This document shows, in pieces, positions 35,961-43,014 of a stretch of 64,000 nt of DNA. The first letter of the stretch is position 1; the number at the start of each line of letters is the position of its first letter. Source of the DNA: Paenarthrobacter sp. JL.01a (lineage in GTDB: Bacteria; Actinomycetota; Actinomycetes; Actinomycetales; Micrococcaceae); assembly GCF_025452095.1 (NCBI RefSeq), contig NZ_CP104877.1:2046001-2110000 (forward strand). Direction: 5' to 3'. The notes beneath the pieces were generated by a model, which saw only the letters and a list, made by a program, of their open reading frames with translations, was not told the origin of the DNA and ran no database searches. The position numbers and the translations under genes are program-made.

Positions 35961-37622
35961 TCAGCCCTTGTTGAGCCAGACGCCGTACAGGCTCGGCCGG
36001 CCAACAGCTTCGAAGGACAGGCCGTGCAGGTAGGGAGCCGAAGCGAAGACCTGCGGTTCTTCGAAGATCGGGATCACCAGGGCCTGGTCGATGAGGTGGT
36101 TCTGGATGTCGGCTACGTCCTTGAGGCGCTGCTGCGGGTCAGTGCGGGCCGTTTCTGCTTCCAGGAGGGCATTGAGCCTTTCATCGACGAATCTCTTCAC
36201 CTTCTGGCTGCTGCCACCCAACTGGAGCAGGGCGTCGCGGTTCTTCGGGTAGAACTGGCTCTTGATCACATCTGGATCAGCGCGACCCACCATGGCAACG
36301 GAAACAGGGGTCTCTTCAGGATCCAGGCTGTCAACGGTCTTGCTTCCGGAGTCACCGGCGAGGACATTGAGTTTCACGCCTACTTTTTGCCATTGCTGGG
36401 CCACGAGCTGCAACACGGCCTTGTTCTGCGGCTGTGGCAGGGACTCATAAATGGTCAAGGACAGTTGCGCTCCGTCCTTGGTCCGGATGCCATCGGCTCC
36501 GACCTTCCAGCCGGCCTCGTCCAGGAGTTGCTTGGCTTTGTCCTGGTCGTGGCGGAGCTTGTCCGAAAGGTCAACGTAGCCCTGGGCGTCCTTGGCCAGG
36601 ACGGAGGTGGCCACGGGGTAGTTCTCCGAGAAGATCGTGTCTACCACTTCATGGGTGTCCGTAGCTTTCAGGAGTGCCTGCCGGACCCGCACATCTGAGA
36701 CGAGCGCATTATCCGGACGGAAAACGATGCTGTCATTGACTCCGCGGGTGCCCGGAGCATGGATCGTAAAGTTCTGGCCTTCTACTTGCTTCTCGTCATA
36801 GGCCTGGACCTGGCGGATCAGGTCGCCCTGCCCGGCAAGAAGCGAGCCTGTGCGCACGCTGTCCTCAGGGGTCACGACGATCTTTACGGTGTCCAGGTAG
36901 GCCCGTCCCTGGTGCTTTGCTGTGGCTGGTCCCCAGTTGTAGTCCTTGCGGGCTTCCAGGACGAGCTCCTTGCCGAGCACTTCGCTGGCGACAGTGAACG
37001 GACCGCTGCCGATGATGTTGCGGGCATCGCCAAGTTCGTCGAACTTCCGGTCCAGTGTGCTGATGGAGACGATGCCGGAACCTATGGTGGCCGTGCCCTG
37101 CAGGAAGCCGGGCGAGGACTTCTTGAAGTGGAATCTGACGGTGAGCGGATCAACAACCTCACTGTGGTCATAGTTGTTGATGACTTCGGAGACGGGCTGG
37201 TTCAGGGCTTTGTTTCCCAGGCCGTAGGTGTCGAAGTTGCGTGCTACTGCTGCTGCGTCCACGGGCGTGCCGTCGGAGAAGGTGACGCCGCTGCGCAGCT
37301 TGAACGTGTACTGGGTCAATTCGGGGTTGCTGGTCCAGGACTCGGCGAGCCATGGCTCAATCTTGAGCGTCTCGGGATCCTGGAATGTCAGCTTGTCCGT
37401 AATCTGGTTCAGGATGCCGCCGTTGGGATAGAAGCCGCCCGATGGTGGATACAGGTTGGTGTGAGCCTGTTGCTCCAGGTAAACCAGCGTTCCACCGGTA
37501 ACCGGCACGCCGCCGTCGGCTTGCTTCGCCGTTTCTGCGCCGCCGCACGCAGCCAGGATCGTGGCGAGCGCAAGCGCTGCCACGCCTGCCGAGACGGCGC
37601 GGACGGGTCTGGGGAAGATCAT
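35961..37622 (-). CDS. Substrate-binding lipoprotein of the ABC transporter (SBP family 5)
   Basis: 553 aa from ATG 37622. Signal peptide with lipobox ATILAACGG, so it is predicted to be lipid-anchored outside the membrane. SBP_bac_5 signatures: LAESWTSNPELTQYTFKLRSGVTFSDGTPVDAAAVARNFD near residues 95-140 and the later FTIHAPGTRGVNDSIVFRPDNALVSDVRVRQALLKATD. The ORF reaches 40 codons upstream to a TTG, but the signal peptide fixes the start. A ~190-base gap separates it from the rhodanese gene and could hold an internal promoter. Binds a peptide-like or other small solute, identity unknown. Confidence 0.9.
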   Translation of the reverse strand: MIFPRPVRAVSAGVAALALATILAACGGAETAKQADGGVPVTGGTLVYLEQQAHTNLYPPSGGFYPNGGILNQITDKLTFQDPETLKIEPWLAESWTSNPELTQYTFKLRSGVTFSDGTPVDAAAVARNFDTYGLGNKALNQPVSEVINNYDHSEVVDPLTVRFHFKKSSPGFLQGTATIGSGIVSISTLDRKFDELGDARNIIGSGPFTVASEVLGKELVLEARKDYNWGPATAKHQGRAYLDTVKIVVTPEDSVRTGSLLAGQGDLIRQVQAYDEKQVEGQNFTIHAPGTRGVNDSIVFRPDNALVSDVRVRQALLKATDTHEVVDTIFSENYPVATSVLAKDAQGYVDLSDKLRHDQDKAKQLLDEAGWKVGADGIRTKDGAQLSLTIYESLPQPQNKAVLQLVAQQWQKVGVKLNVLAGDSGSKTVDSLDPEETPVSVAMVGRADPDVIKSQFYPKNRDALLQLGGSSQKVKRFVDERLNALLEAETARTDPQQRLKDVADIQNHLIDQALVIPIFEEPQVFASAPYLHGLSFEAVGRPSLYGVWLNKG

Positions 37623-37812
37623 GGGGATGCCTCTTTCGGATGGAGTGGAGCCCGCGGCGCTGCGCGGAAAATGGTGATTGAAGGACGTCTGGACATCACT
37701 GTAGGAGGGTGCGAAAGCCTGTCCGAACCGGGCCGACATCAACGGTCACTCCAGTTCGCATGGCGAAAAAGCGCTTCACGCGCCGCAACAATCCGGCAGC
37801 TTTTGCCCTCGA

Positions 37813-38700
37813 TTAGTTCCTTTCTGCCGCGGTGGCCGACCATGCTGACCAGGACCCGACGTACAGTGCCGCTTCGATCCCCAGCGTGGCGAGGGTAAGG
37901 ACTTTGTGGGCGGCCAGGACGCCGGCGCCGCAATAAGTTCCGACGGCGGCTCCCGGAGTCAGTCCGGCCGCCTCGGCCTGCGCACGCAGCACCTCAGGGG
38001 GAAGCAGCAGCCCGTCCTCGTCCAAGGTGCTGCTGCTGGGAAGGCTGAGCGCTCCGGGAATGTGGGCTGGCGGGTCCCCGGGAGTCCCGACGAAATGTTC
38101 TCTTTCCCGGGCGTCAAGCAGGATGCCGCCGTGTGGAAAGGCCGCCGCTTCGTCGGTCGCGATGGTTGCAAGGTTGCCGCTCGCCGGGGACAGTCCGGCC
38201 TTCAGCGTTATTGATCCGGCCCCGGTGTCCGGTCGTTGTGTCGTGGTCGGCAAGCCCAGGCTCCGCCAATAGCCATAGCCACCGTCGAGGACCCTTACAT
38301 TCACCAGTCCAGCCCACTTCAGGACCCACCAGGCCCTGGCCGCCGACAGTCCGTGCCGGTTGTCGTAGACCACCACCGCCGAGTCATTGTTGATCCCGTA
38401 GCTGCGCAGGGCGCACTGCAGAGCACCTGCTGACGGAAGGGGGAGTGCCCCATCCACTGCGGACCTGTGCGGTCCAGCGTCCGCGAGCACCGTGGGCAGG
38501 TGGACGTAGTGTGCCCCCGGCAAGTGGCCGGCGTCGTATTCTGCTTCCGGTTGGGCGAAGCCGGGTCTGAACCGGATGTCCAGCAGGACCGGCGCCGCTC
38601 CTTCGGCGAGCTGACGGGCCAGTTCGGCCGCTTCGATGAAATGAGCATTGCGTAGTTCATCCAGCTCCGTGTCGGGTATGGATGTGGCCTCTGAGCTCAT
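37813..38700 (-). CDS. Two-domain rhodanese (thiosulfate/3-mercaptopyruvate sulfurtransferase)
   Basis: 295 aa, tandem rhodanese domains. The N-terminal inactive domain (VLLDIRFRPGFAQPEAEYDAGHLPGAHYVHLP... VVVYDNRHGLSAARAWWVLKWAG) has D in place of the Cys. The C-terminal domain carries the catalytic Cys in VGTYCGAGVLAAHKVL; loop CGAGVLA resembles mercaptopyruvate transferases (CGxGVTA) more than rhodanese (CRKGVT). It transfers sulfane sulfur to cyanide, thiols or other acceptors. Its start overlaps the stop of the DszA-like monooxygenase by 4 bases, tying sulfur handling to that oxygenase. Confidence 0.88.
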   Translation of the reverse strand: MSSEATSIPDTELDELRNAHFIEAAELARQLAEGAAPVLLDIRFRPGFAQPEAEYDAGHLPGAHYVHLPTVLADAGPHRSAVDGALPLPSAGALQCALRSYGINNDSAVVVYDNRHGLSAARAWWVLKWAGLVNVRVLDGGYGYWRSLGLPTTTQRPDTGAGSITLKAGLSPASGNLATIATDEAAAFPHGGILLDAREREHFVGTPGDPPAHIPGALSLPSSSTLDEDGLLLPPEVLRAQAEAAGLTPGAAVGTYCGAGVLAAHKVLTLATLGIEAALYVGSWSAWSATAAERN

Positions 38701-40172
38701 GCCCGGGCTCCGGCTCCGACCGGACCTGTCACCGTCGTGCTTTCAACCGGTGTGGCGTCGTGGAGGTTCACAGGAACGGTGAGTCCCAGATGATCGCGCA
38801 GCGTGCTTCCCTGGTATGCCTCCCGGAACAAACCACGCGAGCGCAATTCAGGGATCACTCCTCGGGTGAAGTGTTCAAATTGCTCCCCGAGGAAAGGCGT
38901 GAGGATGTTGAAGCCGTCCACACCGCCTTCCTCATGCCAGGCCTGGAGGTAATCGGCTATATGTGCGGCAGTGCCGACCACCACGCTGTAAGGCACCAGG
39001 TGGTTGACAAGTATGTCCCGCCATCGCACGGGCCGGGCCGTGCCCGGTATCCTCCCTGAGCGCTGCCGTGTCAGGTCAAGCAGGTGCTCGCCGTGTTGGT
39101 TGAAGCGGGCAGCATCGTCAACGGTGACTTCCGCCTCGAGCTCGGCTTGGGCCAGCTCGAGCCCAATCGCTTCGCCCAGGACAGCCAAGCTTCGGGTGGC
39201 AGGGAATCCTTCCCTGTCGTCGTGCGGTCCCGGTGATACAGGCACCCGGGAGGCCAGGAAATCGTGAATCTCCCAGGCCTCTTCGAAGGTTGACCCAATG
39301 ATGGGCAGTACGGGAGTGAGACTCTTGACGTGGTCTGGATTCCTGCCGTTCGCCGCGGCCTCCGTGCGGAGGGTCTTCGTCACGGCGGCTGCCTCTGCGA
39401 TGCCCGGCAGCGCCAGCAAGGCCAAGTCAGCGCGTGTGTGGACAAGGTGCCGTGAGCGCTGGGACGTGCCGGCGTGGACCAGCGGAACATGCCCTTGGAT
39501 GGGTCGGAGCACGTTCAAGGGACCGGCCACGGGATGGTGCGCGCCCCTGAAGTCAGCCCGGTGCAGTTTGGAGGGGTCCAGATAGTGCCCCGATTCCTGA
39601 TTGGCGACCAAGGCGCCGTCGCCCCAGCTGTCCCATAGCAGCCTCAAAGCATCGATGAGTTCTTCGGCGGAGTCGTAGCGCTGTTCGTTGCCCCAGTGCG
39701 CATCCCGGCCGTGATTGGCAGCTGCCCGTGGTTCGGCCCCTGTCACAATGTTCAGGCCGAGGCGTCCACCGCTGAGTCTGTCGATGGAGGCACTGATGCG
39801 TGCCAGGGTGTAGGCATCGGAGTAGGTGGCGTTGACCGTGGCAATCAGGCCGATCCTGGAGGTGATCCCGGCCAGGAAACCGACCGCGCTCAGTGGTTCG
39901 ATGCGGGCGGCCAGATAGGGATCCCTGAACTCCAGATCGGGTCCTGTAGCCAGCCAGTCGCCGAAGAAGATGTAGTCGAGGCCGGCTGCCTCGGCTTCCA
40001 ATGCAGTGGCGCGGATTACCTCCGGATCGTCATGGGGATCGTGGTGGGCTCCCGGGTAGCGCCAGCCGCTGGGGTAGGCGCCGACGGCCCGAAACATGGC
40101 CCCGATGATGATGTGCTTGCGTTTGGTGGTTCCTGTGTCGTTGGCTTCGGAATGCGTGGAGTTGTTTGTCAT
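38697..40172 (-). CDS. NtaA/SnaA/DszA-type flavin-dependent monooxygenase
   Basis: 491 aa, longer than most of the family. Luciferase-like TIM barrel of the NtaA/SnaA/DszA (xenobiotic monooxygenase) group: GAYPSGWRYPGAHHDPHDDPEVIRATALEAEAAGLDYIFFGDWLATGPD, LSGGRLGLNIVTGAEPRAAANHG, GPLNVLRPIQGHVPLVHAGTSQRSRHLV, GFNILTPFLGEQFEHFTRGVIPELRSRGLF. Enzymes of this group use FMNH2 to cleave C-S or C-N bonds in sulfones, nitrilotriacetate or pristinamycin precursors. First gene of the cluster; its promoter region has phased TCAC repeats. A DIM6/NTAB-type flavin reductase at 42.3 kb could supply FMNH2. Substrate unknown. Confidence 0.85.
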   Translation of the reverse strand: MTNNSTHSEANDTGTTKRKHIIIGAMFRAVGAYPSGWRYPGAHHDPHDDPEVIRATALEAEAAGLDYIFFGDWLATGPDLEFRDPYLAARIEPLSAVGFLAGITSRIGLIATVNATYSDAYTLARISASIDRLSGGRLGLNIVTGAEPRAAANHGRDAHWGNEQRYDSAEELIDALRLLWDSWGDGALVANQESGHYLDPSKLHRADFRGAHHPVAGPLNVLRPIQGHVPLVHAGTSQRSRHLVHTRADLALLALPGIAEAAAVTKTLRTEAAANGRNPDHVKSLTPVLPIIGSTFEEAWEIHDFLASRVPVSPGPHDDREGFPATRSLAVLGEAIGLELAQAELEAEVTVDDAARFNQHGEHLLDLTRQRSGRIPGTARPVRWRDILVNHLVPYSVVVGTAAHIADYLQAWHEEGGVDGFNILTPFLGEQFEHFTRGVIPELRSRGLFREAYQGSTLRDHLGLTVPVNLHDATPVESTTVTGPVGAGARA

Positions 40173-40210
40173 GCGCCGAACTTAGGAGCTGTCCGGGCAG
40201 GGCTCCCAAT

Positions 40211-40270
40211 GAGACTTCACATGCGTTAGTGCGGTGTCACGTCAGGTCACTGTGGTTCACTGCGGTTCAC
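40211..40270. promoter_or_regulatory. 10-bp-phased TCAC direct repeats before the monooxygenase/ABC cluster
   Basis: TCAC occurs at 40217-40220, then at 40237-40240, 40247-40250, 40257-40260 and 40267-40270, i.e. exactly every 10 bases with one missing step. The best units are TGTGGTTCAC and TGCGGTTCAC. They lie 45-98 bases upstream of the first gene of the cluster and on one face of the helix, as expected for cooperative regulator binding. The binding protein is unknown; the MerR-type regulator just upstream usually recognises dyads, not such repeats. Confidence 0.6.
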
Positions 40271-40338
40271 GAATTCGATGCAAAGTTCTGGCGCCGGCAT
40301 TGTCCCGAGTGACGATCGACGCGCAGGATCTCCCAAAC

Positions 40339-40719
40339 TCAAACAGGCTGTGCGTCGGGGTAGGCATGTGCGGCGCAGGAAGGACAGGAATTCACCGCCG
40401 AATGCGTGCATTCAAGGACGTGGTCCAGGAACGCCTTCGTGGCTTCGAGGCTTGAGATCTGTGTTTCGAGCCGCTCGCGATGGTCGGCCACGAGCACTGC
40501 ACGGGCCGTGCCCGTGGTGCGCGAGAGGATTGTGATCTCAGCGAGGGACATACCCGCCGACTGGCAAAGCCGGAGCAGCCGCGCCTCTGCGACAGACTGG
40601 GCGTCGTATTCGCGGTGCCCGTTCGGCAACCGTTTCGGAATGACTGCTCCGACTTCTTCCCAATGTCGCAGGACATGGGTTGGAACGCCTATGATCCGGG
40701 CCGCATCGCCTATCCGCAT
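40339..40719 (-). CDS. MerR-family transcriptional regulator
   Basis: 126 aa. HTH at the N-terminus (MRIGDAARIIGVPTHVLRHWEEVGAVIPKRLPNGHREYDAQSVAEARLLRLCQSAGMSLAEI), a dimerisation helix (RERLETQISSLEATKAFLDHVLEC) and a short Cys-containing tail (CTHSAVNSCPSCAAHAYP) that could bind a metal or sense redox; it is not the SoxR cluster motif. It is divergent from the metallo-beta-lactamase gene; a 14-bp palindrome sits between them. It also precedes the monooxygenase/ABC cluster on the same strand, so it could act on both. Confidence 0.87.
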   Translation of the reverse strand: MRIGDAARIIGVPTHVLRHWEEVGAVIPKRLPNGHREYDAQSVAEARLLRLCQSAGMSLAEITILSRTTGTARAVLVADHRERLETQISSLEATKAFLDHVLECTHSAVNSCPSCAAHAYPDAQPV

Positions 40720-40738
40720 ATGGGCTCCCGTCTTGACT

Positions 40739-40752
40739 TCAGGTTGACCTGA
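40739..40752. promoter_or_regulatory. Candidate MerR operator, 14-bp palindrome
   Basis: TCAGGTTGACCTGA is a perfect 6+2+6 dyad located 20 bases before the MerR start and 18 bases before the divergent metallo-beta-lactamase start. A TTGACT lies just upstream and a TAGCGT 19 bases after it, the long-spacer promoter shape that MerR proteins activate by twisting DNA. Identified by eye. Confidence 0.55.
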
Positions 40753-40770
40753 GCCTCTAGCGTCTCACGC

Positions 40771-41759
40771 ATGTATAACTTTCAGTCCAATAAAGGGATG
40801 GCCTTGTGGACGACGGAACGATCGATTGGCGGGATGGAGATCCGGCCAGTGAGGCAAACGATGATGGGCATGGCTGGACTTCTTGCAATGCCATTTCGGC
40901 AGGTATGGCCGCGCAGGCGCGACGACGGCGAGCTCAGCGGACTGGTCGACGCCGGCCTCCCTTCAGGAACGGTTACAGTGAGCGTGCAGCCATTGATCCA
41001 GCAGAGGCGAGAAGTTCCAGCGTTCGCCATCGCCGAAGGGGTATACCGCCCGCGGACACTTGAGAGTGTGTTGACGAGCTACGTGATCCGACATCGCGAC
41101 GCGACAGTGCTTGTCGACCCAGCCCTTTGTGTCGACGCTGACCATCGAATCATGCCGGAGCTGCCTTGGATGCTCCGAGGAGCTGTGAGACCCATGGCCT
41201 CTGCGCTGTCCACGACATCGGCCCTGCACTGGGCGGGAATCACGCCGCGCGACATTGACTTCGCACTGGCCACTCATTTGCACTGGGACCACGTGAGCGG
41301 TCTGCTTGACCTGCCGGACCTCCCGCTGGCTGTGCATTCCGTCGAGCATGATTGGATCACTCACGGGAGGCAGGCACCGGCCGGTGGAGTGCGATCGGTG
41401 ATGAGGGGGCGTCGCATAGACAGGTTCGACTTGGGGGTCCGCCAGTGTTGACGTTTGAGCATAGTCATGACCTCTTCGGCGACGGATCTGTGCTTCTGGT
41501 TGGCCTGCCGGGGCACACTCCGGGCAGCGTGGGCGTACTGCTGCGAACCCGGACTGGTCTCGTCCTCCTGGCGGGGGACGCGGCGTGGCACGGAACCCAG
41601 ATTGAGCGGCTTCGCCAGAAGGCCCCCTTTCCAGGACTTCTTGTCGACGCGAATCGGACGGAGGCATTTCACACCTTGCATCGGCTGCACTCGATCAAGG
41701 ACCGCGTGCTCATCATCCCCGCCCATGACCCGGGACATCATGCGAAGCTGGCACGCTAA
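40771..41759 (+). pseudogene. Metallo-beta-lactamase-fold hydrolase, frameshifted
   Basis: The N-terminal part reads to 41451 with the metal motif ATHLHWDHVSGLLDLPD (H-x-H-x-D-H) and ends in a short foreign tail. The C-terminal part is open in another frame from about 41435 to 41759 and continues the fold: VLLVGLPGHTPGSVGVLL (third His), LLAGDAAWHG (bridging Asp) and IIPAHDPGHH (last His). Loss of one base in the G5 run at 41433-41437 explains the break. Joined, the product is ~330 aa, full family length with all zinc ligands, so the event is recent or an assembly error. Likely a hydrolase such as a lactonase or thioesterase. Start is uncertain (40771, 40798 or 40834). Confidence 0.8.
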
Positions 41760-41985
41760 ACCGCGCCTAGTCTGTTTTGCAAGCGAGTGACCGTGAGCCT
41801 TGCCACCTTATTTTGAGTAGCTCAGAATAAGAAGTTAGACTTGAGTACAGGCCAGAGCAGCCCTTGACTACCGCACCGGTGAACACTCCCGGGCCGGCAG
41901 GGCGAGCGCCACAATCCGCATCCCTTCCGCTTGAGCGGTACTGGAGTCCCTAACTGGCCATGATCCTGAATCCCAAGGAGTATCA

Positions 41986-42261
41986 ATGACTTTGCTTGTC
42001 GAACGCCCCGTAACCATCGAAACCACCCCTGAGAGCGTTACCGAGGTCGGTGCCGTCAACACCGAATCGCACGGTGGCAGCTACGTGACTCTGCCCGCGG
42101 GTAGCCCGCAGCCAGGTGCAGAGGGGTCCTATGTCACCATCCCGGGCAGCCGAAACCTGCCGGCTGTCGCCCGTGGCAGCTACGTGACGGTGGCCAATGC
42201 CGCCGTCGTTGCCAACCGGGCCGTTGAAGGACGCTACGTCACGCTTTCGACGGCAGCCTAG
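41986..42261 (+). CDS. Small protein with four G-S/R-Y-V-T repeats, unknown function
   Basis: 91 aa with a good ribosome site (AAGGAG six bases before the ATG). Not recognised. A charged leader of ~30 residues (MTLLVERPVTIETTPESV...) is followed by four copies of the motif G-(S/R)-Y-V-T-(L/I/V): Y33, Y49, Y66 and Y84, spaced 16, 17 and 18 residues. Linkers are Pro/Gly/Ala-rich and the protein ends just after the last repeat. No signal peptide, Cys or membrane helix. Leader plus repeated core resembles a multi-core modified-peptide precursor, but no modification enzyme gene is adjacent; a small structural or adhesive protein is the alternative. Coding is supported by start quality and repeat conservation. 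Confidence 0.7.
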   Translation: MTLLVERPVTIETTPESVTEVGAVNTESHGGSYVTLPAGSPQPGAEGSYVTIPGSRNLPAVARGSYVTVANAAVVANRAVEGRYVTLSTAA

Positions 42262-42315
42262 GGCCCTTGCTGCTGCTCAACTGACCCACTCTTGTTTGAT
42301 CGCTAGGCTGGCAGT

Positions 42316-42936
42316 ATGCGAAACGATTTCAGCCCTTCGGCCACGTCCGCCCGTGACTTCTACCGGCTTTTGACCGCAGTGGTGGTTCCCCGGCCGATCG
42401 CCTGGGTTTCGACCGTCTCTCCGGCAGGAACCGACAATGTTGCACCCCATTCCTTCTTCACCGTTGCGTCAACCAAACCGCCGATTGTGCAGTTCACGTC
42501 AGTGGGTGAGAAGGATTCGCTGCGCAACATCACCGGGTCGGGAGAATTCGTCATCAACCTCGCTCCGGCGACACTGTTGGAAGAGGTCAATGCCACTGGA
42601 ACCAATTTCCCGCCGCAGGTCAGTGAGTTCGATGCCGTAGGGCTGACTCGTGAGCCGAGCCTGACCGTGGCAGTGCCGCGCGTCAAGGAATCGCCGGCGG
42701 TGCTTGAATGCCGGCTCCATTCCGTGCTGCCGATCGGGGACTCGACTGTGGTTTTTGGCGAGGTAACACATGCTGCCGTGAGTAGTGCTGTGCTCGATGG
42801 CAGTCACCCGCGGATCGACCTGCTTGAGCCACTGGCCAGGTTGGGGCTGGACGAGTGGGGAACACTCGGAGCCGTCCGGAGCCGTAGCCGTATCCGGCTA
42901 GGGGACTGGCCGGGAGATTTCGCTCCCAAGGGTTAG
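42316..42936 (+). CDS. DIM6/NTAB-type flavin reductase family protein
   Basis: 206 aa split-barrel FMN-binding protein. Typical features: FYRLLTAVVVPRPIAWVSTVSPAGTDNVAPHSFFTVASTKPPIVQFTSVGEKDSLRNITGSGEFVINL, the flavin-binding region, then CRLHSVLPIGDSTVVFGEVTHA and a LGRLG-like LEPLARLG end. Such enzymes reduce FMN with NAD(P)H for partner monooxygenases, but many members are merely flavin-binding. It is about 2.1 kb from the luciferase-like monooxygenase cluster, so it is a possible FMNH2 source for those enzymes. It ends in a very strong terminator. Confidence 0.85.
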   Translation: MRNDFSPSATSARDFYRLLTAVVVPRPIAWVSTVSPAGTDNVAPHSFFTVASTKPPIVQFTSVGEKDSLRNITGSGEFVINLAPATLLEEVNATGTNFPPQVSEFDAVGLTREPSLTVAVPRVKESPAVLECRLHSVLPIGDSTVVFGEVTHAAVSSAVLDGSHPRIDLLEPLARLGLDEWGTLGAVRSRSRIRLGDWPGDFAPKG

Positions 42937-42960
42937 GGCCGGCTGGCCGTCAATCCGAGG

Positions 42961-43002
42961 AAAACAAAAGGGACGTCCCAAGCGGGACGTCCCTTTTGTT
43001 TT
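42961..43002. terminator. Strong bidirectional terminator with a 19-bp perfect stem
   Basis: Bases 42961-42979 pair perfectly with 42984-43002 around the 4-base loop AAGC. The stem contains the GGGACGTCCC core and A-rich/T-rich ends, so each strand has a T tract after the hairpin. It separates the flavin reductase from the convergent MatC-type transporter. Confidence 0.92.
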
Positions 43003-43014
43003 AGCCTGTAACTC

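Noticed and set aside
36759-37898. 379-codon plus-strand frame over the substrate-binding protein
   Set aside because: Opposite-strand shadow in GC-rich DNA; the minus strand has a lipobox protein with clear homology.
41813-41827. Short dyad TGAGTAGCTCA as a promoter operator for the repeat protein
   Set aside because: The arms are only four bases and it is too far from the start to be convincing.
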